Source: Chara braunii (taxonomy: Eukaryota > Streptophyta > Charophyceae > Charales > Characeae). From it: DNA of 37,401 nt. The translations under genes were made by a program, and so were the position numbers. The stretch covers positions 6,926,563 to 6,963,963 of the forward strand of contig BFEA01000004.1 of NCBI GenBank assembly GCA_003427395.1, given 5' to 3'. A model generated the notes under the pieces. The model was not told the DNA's origin. It saw nothing but the letters and a program-made list of their open reading frames with translations, and ran no database searches. Positions 10,741 to 19,810 of this stretch are shown here, piece by piece (the stretch's first letter is position 1; the number at the start of each line of letters is the position of its first letter).

Positions 10741-10782
10741 TTTTTTTTTTTGTTATATATATATATATTTTTTTTTTTTTTT
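10741..10782. repeat. T-run / (AT)n / T-run
   Basis: A T10 run, a TATATATATATATA core and a long T run lie together. This is simple sequence only. Confidence 0.95.
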
Positions 10783-11117
10783 GTAAAGATTAGCTTTACT
10801 TCGTGAACCAGCTCGGTCTCTGGCGGAGCTTATCGTGAGGGAGATAAAAGATTTTACTTTGCAAGCTCATGGAAATTTGAGTTGGACGACGAATTGAAAG
10901 GCGCTGCTTTTCGGACCTAGCTTGGGGGAGGCCGAGAGTTCCGACGACCCATGTGGTGTACCCGACGCCAGGATACCAAACAACTACAAACCTAGGCACT
11001 AAAGGCGTCATCTGGCGTTCGGGGGACTGGCCGGGGGGCCAAGGTGAAGGGCTGGTTTGAACTGATAAACCCAATCACAAACCCAAGACTGTCTATATGA
11101 AGATTTACGCCTGCCTA
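10783..11117. other. no gene seen
   Basis: I see nothing beyond a 92-residue chance frame on the minus strand. Confidence 0.4.
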
Positions 11118-11190
11118 GTTTGGCCTTGGGCCTAGTTCTATTGGTTACGGTGCTGGATTTTCAAGCGATAGGTTTGGGATTTGAGGCCAG
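11118..11190 (+). mobile_element. tRNA-like head, degraded SINE
   Basis: TAGTTCTATTGG (11133-11144) resembles an A box. GATTTGAGGCC (11178-11188) matches the B box at 9 of 11 positions, with normal 45-nt spacing. The T-stem does not pair well, so it is not a working tRNA. The TATTGGTTACG core is also found in the 35.9-kb repeat on the minus strand. Confidence 0.5.
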
Positions 11191-11762
11191 CACAAGGCGA
11201 TAGAGCGAAGGAGCGCGACCAACGAAGATTGAGGGGTCAAGGGTCTCGTGGGGCTATCCCCATTGGTTTTTGTTAGACGGAACCGGGTCTGGGTCCGACT
11301 GTCGGAACCAAAAGGGCACCGGTGAGTCCCCACACTCCTCAGTTCCCTATTTTAATGATTTAATTTTAAATGTATTCCTTTTATTTTATTTTTTTTTATT
11401 TTTAAAGATCCCGTTTTTTACCAAGCCAGAAAATTGGCCCCGGGACTGACAGCGAAGAAGTATCGTGAGGGAAGGACGAAAAAAACTTTGCAAAAAAAAT
11501 TAAAGAGTGTTTGAAATTGTTGAGCGAGGAGCGGATCTCTTCTTACTTTCCTCTTCGTCATCTAATAGTTTTATTATTTCGGTACCCATTAATTATCCTT
11601 CTCCATTATGTTGTTCTTTTTGACATGTAGATAGAAAAAAAGTTGAAGAAAAATAATTTTTTTCATCATTCCTTTGAACAAGCATAATGCAAATCTCTTC
11701 CCACATACATCATGTACCTACCTGCACAACAACAGAAAACAACCCAAATATCATCCATACCC
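11191..11762. other. no gene; AT-rich
   Basis: The stretch has A/T-rich tracts at 11345-11410 and around 11620-11660 and no coding or structural signal that I can support. Confidence 0.5.
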
Positions 11763-12070
11763 CAACCAAGTTAGCCCACCTTTCCCACATGCATGACGTC
11801 ACACATCTCACTATGTTTTTTCCCTGAATTCAAAGCAAGGTCATGCAAGGTGTGGGTTTACATAGGTGTGAAAAAAGAACTGAGTCACAACCAAGTTAGC
11901 CCACCTTTCCCACATGCATGACGTCACACATCTCACTCTGTTCCTGTCTCTTATACACATCTAGATGTGTATAAGAGACAGGCACACATCTCACTCTGTT
12001 CCCTGAATTCAAAGCAAGGTCATGCAAGGTGTGGGTTCACACAGGTGTGAAAAGAGAACTGAGTCACAAT
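11763..12070. repeat. 125-bp tandem duplication broken by adapter sequence
   Basis: A block beginning CAACCAAGTTAGCCCACC at 11763 recurs at 11888 and ends in AACTGAGTCACAA both times. The two copies differ at a few sites (ATGTTTTTT versus CTGTT; TTACATAGG versus TCACACAGG). The second copy is interrupted by the 38-bp adapter and a repeated 19-bp flank. It may be a true tandem repeat, or two haplotypes joined during gap filling. Confidence 0.85.
11944..11981. other. Nextera mate-pair junction adapter left in the assembly (artefact)
   Basis: CTGTCTCTTATACACATCT (11944-11962) is the 19-bp Tn5 mosaic end. It is followed immediately by its reverse complement (11963-11981). Two mosaic ends joined head to head are the junction sequence made when Nextera mate-pair libraries are circularised. 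The 19-mer CACACATCTCACTCTGTTC sits on both sides, as expected if a read was extended through the junction. This is library sequence, not genome. Confidence 0.97.
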
Positions 12071-12141
12071 TGACCTTGAGTGCAGTTGAAGATGGCTCAC
12101 TCAAGAAAGCCAAATATTTCTCTCAAAGAAAAAAATCGGCT

Positions 12142-12161
12142 GCACAACTTATAAGTTGTGC
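12142..12161. repeat. perfect 20-bp palindrome with CAACTTAT core
   Basis: GCACAACTTATAAGTTGTGC is identical to its reverse complement. Its CACAACTTAT half matches the hairpin modules at 34.6-35.6 kb, suggesting a related element. Confidence 0.9.
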
Positions 12162-13461
12162 CCTCGAGGAGGGTGTTCTCACTTATAAGTCTCATGCGGT
12201 CCCAATATAGTCCAGCGGCACCTCGTCCACCAAGGATAATTCCACCCCAATCATAAGTCTAACCTCCTCCAATCACCACCCTAATCGCCAAATGTCCACC
12301 ACAACACTCGTCTCAATCTCAATTCCCAACTCACTTAGTCCCAAATTGAGTCCCAAGTGGTTCCACGCCTCCGCCGCACCACCAAATGATCCTCCAAAAA
12401 TATACACCTGAATCGCGCTTGTCCAAAATTAGTAGCACCTCTGGCGTCAATGTCGTAGTGCCAACACCCAAACAACCACAACGCCAAATACTGTGCCGCA
12501 AAAAAAATCACCGTCGTAGATTCAATAAACCGCCGGGAAAATCCCCAGCCTTACGGTGAAATCTCAGCAGCATCTGCCCTTAAAACGCCACCAAATACAC
12601 CATGCCCCGGTCACTACCACCGTAAAGAAAAGATCCCGTTGGGCCGCACAAAAATTTTGGCAGCACCTTCTTTCAAAATTACGACTGCGCAGCCTTCTCA
12701 CTTAATATGCCACTTGTTACCGCGCTGACCGTCGGGCAGCACCTCCCCGTTGTGGCCTCTTACCGCATGGTTTGAGTCTGTCGCAGTCTTACCGCCGCAG
12801 CTCCCACACAAGTATGCAGCATAAGCACAAAGGTGGGCAAGAAGCTCCCCACCTTTATTTATGGCTGCCTCCTTCACTCTCACTTCCCTGCTGACCTCCA
12901 CTACTTCTCCAGTAGCATTTCCTTTCTTTCTCCTGTATCATCTCCCCACAATAGCAGCCTGCCAGCATTCACTCAGGTGAATGTCCCAACAACACTGCCA
13001 TATTTGTGAGGCTGTTGGGTGCGAGATTGACTTTTATACTTGTTGGAGGGAGTTGCGCAACATTCCTTTACCTGAGGCGAATTCACGGGCTCAAGCTGAG
13101 CCCTGGATCTGATCGATGGCTCAATATGGCCTATAGCCTGAGCCATACACTTAGGGGGGCAGTTACTTAAGTGCCTCTATTTATTTTTCTTTTTATTACC
13201 CCAGATATCTCGTCATTTCACGAGATAGTTGGCTTTCTGCCATTTTCAAAATATTTTTTATATTCTTTTTCTGACCATTCTTTGAAGAGATATAACTCTT
13301 CAAAGTCTGACGTACCCGACACACGTTTCAGTGTAGGTACGCCGTGTGCAAACTAAACTCAACCATTTTTCAAAATGGATGTTCAGCTTGCATTGTTCTG
13401 GCTTGAGTAGTCACACTCAGGCCTGAACATGTGCACCTAGCTATAATCATGGCCTCATTCG

Positions 13462-13462
<1 letters not shown>
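12162..13462. other. no gene; C/A-rich DNA, GGCAGCACC motifs and hairpins
   Basis: AATTTTGGCAGCACC (12653) and TCGGGCAGCACCTCCCC (about 12732) are about 79 bp apart and resemble the TTTCGGCA motifs near 17.9 and 34.0 kb. A weaker relative lies near 12566. Perfect hairpins lie at about 13088-13104 (GGGCTCA/TGAGCCC) and 13117-13145 (ATGGCTCA/TGAGCCAT). No frame above 67 residues is open. Confidence 0.5.
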
Positions 13463-13510
<48 letters not shown>

Positions 13511-13560
13511 NNNNNNNNNNNNNNNNNNNNNNNNNNNNNNNNTTTTTTTTTTTTTTTTTT
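13463..13560. other. poly-T run with a 32-N assembly gap
   Basis: T48 (13463-13510), then N32 (13511-13542), then T18 (13543-13560). The gap lies inside a homopolymer, so the true length is unknown and sequence may be missing. It could be the tail of a minus-strand retroelement. Confidence 0.98.
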
Positions 13561-13940
13561 ACTAAGGCTGGTTTGTCATTTCCCTAGGGGCATGGCAACT
13601 CTTTTCCCTTGAAAACGAGCAGTCGCCCCTCCCCACGGTCATCCCACAGAGTTGAACTGGTATCAAGCTCAACAGAGTTTTCTTTCCACAGCGCGCCTGA
13701 ACCTGGCTCAGTTCAGGTGCCACGTTCGGGCGCCACCTCAAGCAACCACTGCCCATTCAAAATGAACGTGTGCAGGTACTGTAACATGCTGCAAAAGAAG
13801 GGGGGGAAGAGCAAAAAGTATGACAATGTATATTTCCATGTCCTGACGGTAGGTTCATTCGACTTTGCACATCCTATCGATGGCAAGTCAGCCCATTCGT
13901 CAAAATGAACGGGCACTTTCGGAAGACCACGAACCAAAAG
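13561..13940. other. no gene; hairpins
   Basis: CCTGAAC/GTTCAGG near 13698-13719 is a perfect 7-bp stem, and GCCCATTC/GAACGGGC near 13890-13913 pairs at 7 of 8. A 99-residue plus frame (13609-13908) matches nothing I know. Confidence 0.45.
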
Positions 13941-14090
13941 AAAAAAACAAAAACAAAGAAAATATAAAAAGAAAAAAAAAACGAATCTATAAAAAAGTTT
14001 AAGAAAAATCTAAAGCGAATCTTAGAAGAAAAAACCCTAAAAAAATCTTTAAAAAAAAAAAAAAACGAAAAAGAAAAAAAATTACCTTAT
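13941..14090. repeat. A-rich low-complexity tract
   Basis: Interrupted A runs with short AAAGAAAA and GAATCT islands. No other signal. Confidence 0.85.
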
Positions 14091-14202
14091 TGCAGAAACG
14101 ATCGCCCGTTAGCACGGGCATCAACGCCTTCTGGGGACTTCAACTCCTTTCCAACTTTTGACAGCGCCAAGTGGTGCTTCACGTCTAACTTAGCTGTAGG
14201 TT

Positions 14203-14203
<1 letters not shown>

Positions 14204-14235
<32 letters not shown>
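14204..14235. repeat. poly-T run (T32)
   Basis: An uninterrupted T homopolymer. On the minus strand it would be a poly-A tail, but no minus-strand element is evident immediately to its right. Confidence 0.95.
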
Positions 14236-14239
<4 letters not shown>

Positions 14240-14330
14240 TTCCGGTGGCTTTGCCAACAGTCACATTACATCGTGGTATACCCACAATCTGTTGAAATAT
14301 GAACCTGAGTTCGATCCCAACTGGGATAGA
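14236..14330 (+). mobile_element. tRNA-like sequence, possible SINE head
   Basis: GAGTTCGATCCC (14307-14318) is a good B box. A loose A box (TTCCGGTGGCTTTGCC) lies about 65 nt upstream, which is long for a tRNA. This is suggestive only. Confidence 0.4.
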
Positions 14331-14482
14331 GAAAAAAAAAATTGGACCATTTATCGATTTATGCGTGTCATTCTTGCGCTGGGACCATGTTAATCTGCGC
14401 GCGCCTGATCTGGACCGCGCAATCTTTACGATTGGACGACCAGATCCAACTGTGCTAGCATCAATAACAATAGCTAGCTCCA

Positions 14483-14545
14483 AAAGGAGTAGCCCAGTGG
14501 CATATACGACTCGATCCCGATGTCTGTTGGGTGGAAGTCCTACAT
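14483..14545 (+). mobile_element. tRNA-like sequence, possible SINE head
   Basis: TAGCCCAGTGG (14490-14500) matches the A-box consensus exactly. GGTGGAAGTCC (14530-14540) is a weak B box at about the right distance. Confidence 0.45.
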
Positions 14546-14560
14546 TGTAACCTACTGGGC

Positions 14561-15048
14561 TAACTCTTATAACGGGAGTTATAGTTGCAACCCTTCTATT
14601 TGAAGGGTTGCAGCCCAGTAAGCCATCAGTTTCAGGCCTAGGCAAGTTTAGTCTTGCCTCACCTATTTAAAGTCGGTGCCCCGCCACCTAACCCGGTGGC
14701 CCGACAAGGCACCCTTTTAGCCGTGTATTCGGCTTCGGGCCCAGGATAGTCCTGAAGAAAAAAACCTTAGCCTTCTTTTTTAATCCTCGGTCGTGAAAAT
14801 CTTCACTGTCGATCTCTTTCCCCCTCCGTTAAGGCCACGAACTGTGCGGTCACACGACCACGCAAACAAAACAAAACTGGCCGCAAAGATTTTCACCAAA
14901 CTATTTAGACTCAAAGATCCGAGGCTATAAGATAGGTCAAGGTAAACTTATGACAGTTAAACCAATTTCATCAAGTCAAACCCGTATCATTTGTTGGACA
15001 ATGTCCAACACTGAAAATCACAAGCAAATACCCTTATCAGGGTTTCTG
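14561..15048. repeat. chain of consecutive perfect hairpins
   Basis: In order: TAACTC/GAGTTA (14561-14581); TGCAACCCTTC/GAAGGGTTGCA, an 11-bp stem with a 5-nt loop (14586-14612); AGGCAAG/CTTGCCT (14640-14659); GCCACC/GGTGGC (14683-14700); TGTTGGACA/TGTCCAACA with a 1-nt loop (14992-15010); and a partial CAAATACCCTT hairpin (15022-15043). Several more short stems lie between them. No frame is convincing here. Confidence 0.75.
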
Positions 15049-15059
15049 CCCCGACAACG

Positions 15060-16800
15060 GAACTGGAAACTTACTTGTTGGGCGGTGGGTGCGCTGCTCG
15101 TAAGATCAATGGAAGTGGCATGAGGAGCAACGAGGTGGAGGCTTGCCTGTTGGACAGTGCGTTGCTCATGCAGTCGATGGAAGTAGACGGAGAGCAGCAG
15201 CGAGACTGAAAACTTACCTGTTGAGTGTTGCGGTACACATCCGATCGGAGAGAAGTAGCTTGAGGCCGGCCACTTGGAAGAGACTTGCTTGCTGCATATC
15301 GTAACGGATCGTATTGAATTGTTGTTCGGTTATGTGTTGGTTGTGGGTTCTGAAGTTGAGTTCCGCCTGCGTCAAGTTCAGTTGGTGTTGCCGACGGCAG
15401 CAAGTGCATGTGGATCCAACGGGGGCGAGGCATTTCTTTTGCGCCTCCGTACACATGTGGAAGATTTCAGTTCAACTGAGTTTTGGACGTCATGCAAGAC
15501 TGCATACACAAAAGTGGAATGTGCGTGCACATGTAATAGCCGTTGTGCACTATTTTGCATTACTTGAGTTTATTGGGCTTCTTCGGAGAGCTTTGCTGCC
15601 GCGAGGTGCTATTGTGAATTGCTGTGTTTAGTTGTTACGGCAGCTAAAAACCACGGACTGTTGATGTTGTGCTGCTACACACTTGCTGCAACACACTACA
15701 GTGTTGCTCCTTCGACACATTTAGGTGTTGTTCTTTGTTGCCGTAGCGAGGCACTACTACGAATCTGGGTAGGCTGCAACAGTCATCATTGTTGTCTGTA
15801 CTAAGGGTTGTTGTTGAGTTGTGCAAAACTCTCTGCTGCGCTAAGTTGTTGCGATACATTGTTGATGTTCCTTCTATCCTACTATTGTTGTCGTTCTCCC
15901 AACAGTAAAGAAGAGGTGATTACTTGCAGTTGCGTTGTTGTTGTGCATGTCGGTTCTGCTGCATTTTCAGCCACTTCTGTCACTATTTGCTGCTGTTGGC
16001 ATTGGATCGTTGGTGCTGCCTGAGACCGGTGCTGCTCGGGGAGTGGTGTAGTTGAGGCGAGTTGGTTTCTTTGCCTGTTGCTACTGAGCTCTTTCTTGGA
16101 CCATTACTGTGTCTTTGGTGTGTTGCCTTGCTTTCTTGTATTGTGTTGGAGTGCTAAAGGACGGTGGTGCTGTTGAGAGGGGTATACAACAATTGATCTT
16201 TGCTGACGGCTACAAAGATCGGCATCGGGACCATTGTTTGGTTGTTGGTTGATACATCGGAGGCTACTGTATGTCTGGGTTGTTGTACTTCTGAGCTGTT
16301 GTTCCAGATGGGGATAACTGGTGGTCTGTTGTTGTGTATTGCTACACTCATTTGAATAGTACACAGGGGTTGTGCATTATACAAACGCAGCTTTGCTAGG
16401 CCTCGTGAATGTTGTTCGGTCAGGGGTGTGACACTGATGCTTCACAGGGTTGGTCAGGCTTTGCAACGAGAGTACTGCAACACTTGGAGGCGAGATAGGA
16501 GGTTGTCACTCTACGTTTTTTGGCCGCCATTGCAGGGCCCTAAGGTGCATCAAGGTAACAAGTTCCTCTCGTGTGAGTTGAGTTGGCCCCTTCTCCTATC
16601 TCGAGTGTCTGACTATTCTTCTTCTATCATTCTTAATCTAAGTCTAGTCTGTGTTTGGGGAGGAAGGCGGCAGGCAGGATTGCAACCCGTAGGACTGAAT
16701 CAAGGCCCTGTGGGGGGGTGACCCACCGATTGCGGGAGCTCTGTTGACGCCCAGGCGGGACCTTGGAGGCAGGAAACTCAGAGGTAGGTCGACACGACCC
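15060..16800 (-). repeat. dispersed repeat family Q, copy A (inverted relative of 35.8-37.3 kb)
   Basis: On the minus strand this copy has the same order as the 35.8-37.3 kb copy on plus. First comes an end with a tRNA-like or conserved tail (plus 16640-16800: GGAAGGCGGCAGG, ATTGCAACCCGTAGG, GATTGCGGGAGCTCTG). Next is a block around plus 16340-16400 matching the other copy's GTGTTTCGTATAGAGCACA. Then comes CAA/CAG-rich DNA coding Gln/Asn/Ser/Thr-rich peptides (frames 16364-16104 and 16384-16154). Last are donor-like sites at 15.07-15.22 kb. Frames are broken, so this copy looks decayed. I do not recognise the family. Confidence 0.78.
15069..15220 (-). other. three splice-donor-like sites at 71-72 bp spacing (copy A)
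   Basis: On the minus strand CAACAGGTAAGT (at 15217-15212), CAACAGGCAAGC (15146-15141) and CAACAAGTAAGT (15074-15069) repeat every 71-72 bp. The middle one has lost the GT. The other copy of the family shows the same kind of series. Confidence 0.7.
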
Positions 16801-16991
16801 CATTAGAATTCAAAGTAAACACCTACCTATACAAACCTCGCGCTATTCTATTTTGCTTTTGACTTGTGTATATGATTTCATTTTTTTTTTCGGGACTTCA
16901 ACCAAATCAGAAGGGGAACTCCACTATGCATGTTTAAGTCATCTGTATGTGGTAAAAATCATGATTTTGCATGTGATGATCTGAAATGGCG

Positions 16992-17400
16992 TTGGAGATG
17001 AGGTCCTCATAAATGATCAGGTCGCATTGAAATGAGGTTGGAGATGAAGTCCTCGTGATTGATCCGGTCGCTTTGCTCGTTTGCCTAAGACATTGTACTG
17101 GGGTTGGAGATGAGGTCCTCCTGACCAATTTAGTCACTTTGCTTGTTTGTCTTAGACATTGAAATGAGGCTGGAGACGAGGTCTTCATGACTGATCCGGT
17201 CGCTTTGCTCGTTTGCCTAAGACATTGAAATAAGGATGAAGATGAGGTCCTCCCCAGTCGCTTTGCTCGTTTGCCTAAGACATTAAAATGAGGCTGAAGA
17301 TAAGGTCATCATGACTGATTTCGTCGCTTTGCTTGTTTGCCTAAGACATTGAAATGGGGCTGGAAGTGAAGTCGTGTCGACTGATCTGGTTGCTTTGCTA
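16992..17400. repeat. tandem array, about 59-67 bp units
   Basis: The block TTGGAGATGAGGTCCTC followed by GATCCGGTCGCTTTGCTCG, TTTGCCTAAGACATTGAAAT recurs with starts near 16992, 17038, 17104, 17170, 17235, 17294 and 17361. On the minus strand several units stay in frame and give a repeated peptide of the type RTSSPTPVQCLRQTSKATGS (frame 17188-16934). In-frame periodicity may be chance, because some units differ by non-multiples of three. Confidence 0.9.
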
Positions 17401-17829
17401 AGTCGGTTAATTTTGCTTGTTGAAAAAGGTATGATTTTTTCCCTTGTGAGAATAGTCCAGGCTAGTGTGTTCGTAATTGTATGAGGTTTGACTGAGAATA
17501 ACTTCGAAAGTTTAAAATTAACTAAATAAGATACATGACTCATGTCTTTGTGAATCAGAACAAGCAGAAGATGAAAATTTTAGATGAACGAACCCTTATT
17601 TTTGAAATGGTTGAATGAGTTGTTGACATGACATGCTTGTTGGCGATACCTTGTATCTTTGTTCAACTTTGTTTGTTTTCTGCTTAGTAAGGTAGTTTAT
17701 TAGTGATCGCATTGTGCTTGAGCAATGGGAAGGTAGATATTCACTTTTGTTTTTTAGTTGTCTCTTCATGCATGATTGTTTTGGTAAGACTTTGGCTAAC
17801 CTTTGAGTTATTATAAATTATATGAGTCT
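17401..17829. other. no gene seen
   Basis: T-rich intergenic-type sequence without ORFs, repeats or hairpins that I can support. Confidence 0.5.
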
Positions 17830-18200
17830 TTTTCCCTTAGGAGAGATGTTGCCGAGATTTCTACGAAAAACTCAAAGTTAGTCTAAATTTTGAGATGTCA
17901 ACTGGGTTAGGATAAACTTAGTTTTTGGAGTCATTAGAAATTTTGAACGCCTTCCTTCCTTTCTAAAGGAAACACTGCCAAAATTTCAACTGAAACTAAG
18001 TCCTAAGTCTTGAGTTTTCTTTATTTTCAGACAGTTCCTAAGTCTTGAGTTTTCTTTATTTTCAGACAGTTCCTAAGTCTTGAGTTTTCTTTATTTTCAG
18101 ACAGTTCCTAAGTTTTGAGTTTTCTTTCGAAGATTTCTTTTAGTAAATATTCTTCGAGCACACCTCCCGAAAGGAAGTGTTGCCGGAAGTTTTGTGATTT
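17830..18200 (-). repeat. TTTCGGCA hairpin-motif repeats, minus orientation
   Basis: Three sites read on the minus strand as AAATCTCGGCAACATCTCTCC (near 17858), AAATTTTGGCAGTGTTTCCT (near 17986) and AAAACTTCCGGCAACACTTCC (near 18193). Each is followed by a complementary purine run able to fold back. The same motif occurs three times on plus at 33.97-34.15 kb and twice near 12.65-12.75 kb. Confidence 0.65.
18001..18129. repeat. 35-bp tandem repeat, 3.7 copies
   Basis: The unit TCCTAAGTCTTGAGTTTTCT + TTATTTTCAGACAGT repeats exactly at 18001-18035, 18036-18070 and 18071-18105, followed by a partial copy with one change. Near-identity implies recent expansion. Confidence 0.98.
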
Positions 18201-19489
18201 TCATATTGTTACCGAACGCTACTGCTAAGTAGTTTAGAGTGCGATATAGAGTTAAACTCCGTTAACTCGATAGGTGATGCCTATCTTGATTTTGTGACGC
18301 AGGTCGTCGTTACCTGTAAGTGCCCTTATAAATATTTAACTTCATTAACTTTTGCTATCGAATTGATAGCAGGTCGGTTTGCGACTCAACTCCTACCCAC
18401 CATGATACCCATGTCCAGATGTTTGTGACCCTGTGGACGAAAGGTTCCGTATGAAAAAAATTACACTCTTGGAACCTCTCTTCAATGACCATGCAAAAGC
18501 TGTGTGAATCGAGATGGGCGGGTATGCCTTTGTTGAGTGGGGGTCGAAAAGGGGCGTGTGGGACATGAACTCGGAAACAAAGGGGTTGACCACGTTTTAT
18601 GACACTTGTATGTGGATTTTTCGTTTGGGTTTCATATGTGTGCAAGTATGTATAGGAGGGGGGACTCACTCGTGGATTGAGGATGATATTGATGATTGAA
18701 TGCGGAGTGTGAGTGACAAGATTCTACTGTGGTTGTGAGAATGACTCTCTCTGATTTCCTCCGAGATTTCTCCTCTTCTTTTTTTAGTTTACAATTCCTT
18801 CTGGCGCACGCATTTAGCGAACAGGCAGGAGTAGTCGAGCGCTAGGTTCAGCTTTGGATCTTCGACCGCACTAAGACTGAGTTTGGACACGACGAATTGC
18901 TCGTTAATCAACTTTCACTGTTGTCTGTTCACAGGGGAGGAACGAACGAACCCGGTCTTAAAGGGGTTCTGTTTTTTAGACTATTGGTCGGACGTTGATC
19001 TTGAGCCTGAAATTCGAGGTCCTTGTTCATGACATCCAAGGTTTTGCTCCAGCACAAAAGGGTTTTCCCCATGAGCCGGACCTATGTCCCTTGCCCTCGT
19101 CACCCACTGCCTATAAGACGGGGTTGTTGCAAGGGCCGAACGACTTATCCTTCATCCGTTCAATATCGTGAAGGAGGGTCCCTTCATGATATTTCGTTTT
19201 CGACACTTGAGTATCGTACGCAACCATGAAACCCATGAGAGGTTGTGTGGTTGTGGGTAGCGAGTGAAACATTGCTATGATAGTCGATCAAGTGAGTACA
19301 CATGACTGAGCGTTGTGGTCCCCTTAGCGCATGCATTTCTTTTTATGCAACTTTGCGCGAGCCTCGCTCAAACACTTTAGCTTCTTCTGAGTTATGAGTC
19401 AGAACGTTTGAAAAAGGGACTAGGCTTACCTAGTTGTTTGAGTTAGTTTTTGTTATTGTTGCGTGTCTCGTTGTCGGGCGCGGCGGTCC
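18201..19489. other. no gene; part resembles 33.4-33.65 kb in inverse orientation
   Basis: On the minus strand 18760-18440 carries blocks resembling plus 33.44-33.70 kb (TCTCACAAYCAC, AACGKGGTCAAC, ATGGTCATT). With the shared TTTCGGCA motifs this suggests a larger repeat present as two inverted copies. An imperfect hairpin at about 19155-19186 has arms ATATCGTGAAGG and CCTTCATGATAT. Frames up to 104 residues match nothing I know. Confidence 0.4.
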
Positions 19490-19810
19490 CACACCCAGAT
19501 GTAAAGCAATTTTTGTGTCATACCTCACAGTCGCGTCACCCATGAGTCTTAAGTTACTTCAGCGAGAACACCACTCCGACAGTGCGTGCGTACTATACCT
19601 CTTGCGGATCCCTACGACAGGTCAGAGATTCTGTGAGGTACAACTTACCTCCACCTGCGGGAGCTGTCACCATCGTTTAGGTGAGCGTATCCCTGCTGAG
19701 CTACTGACCCACGTGCGAAGGTTTTTACATGCAATTGCAGAGGTAGGCCAACCGAGGACGTTTTCTCGATTGCCGTAGCATAGGCATACGCTTGGTAGAA
19801 CGCCTTAAGA
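19490..19810 (-). mobile_element. SINE-like dispersed repeat C, copy 1
   Basis: Shared with 29.04-29.30 kb (opposite strand) and 32.3-32.72 kb (same strand). Conserved blocks on plus are CTCCACCTGCGGGAG, TGTCACCATC, CGTATCCCYGCTGAGCTACTG, GCAATTGCAGAGGT and GTAGCATAGG. On the minus strand TAGCTCAGCAGGGATACGC (19703-19685) is a clear A-box-type tRNA-like start. A convincing B box is lacking, so classing it as a SINE is tentative. Confidence 0.7.

Noticed and set aside
11944-11981. A genuine Tn5-like transposon end
   Set aside because: There is no transposon body. Two mosaic ends are abutted exactly as in a mate-pair library junction.
14561-14659. Rho-independent terminators
   Set aside because: There is no bacterial gene context and no consistent U-tract after the stems. 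The window is eukaryotic.
15071-15454. 127-residue minus ORF as an independent gene
   Set aside because: It lies in the CAA/CAG-rich part of repeat family Q and overlaps other frames, so it is best read as part of that repeat.
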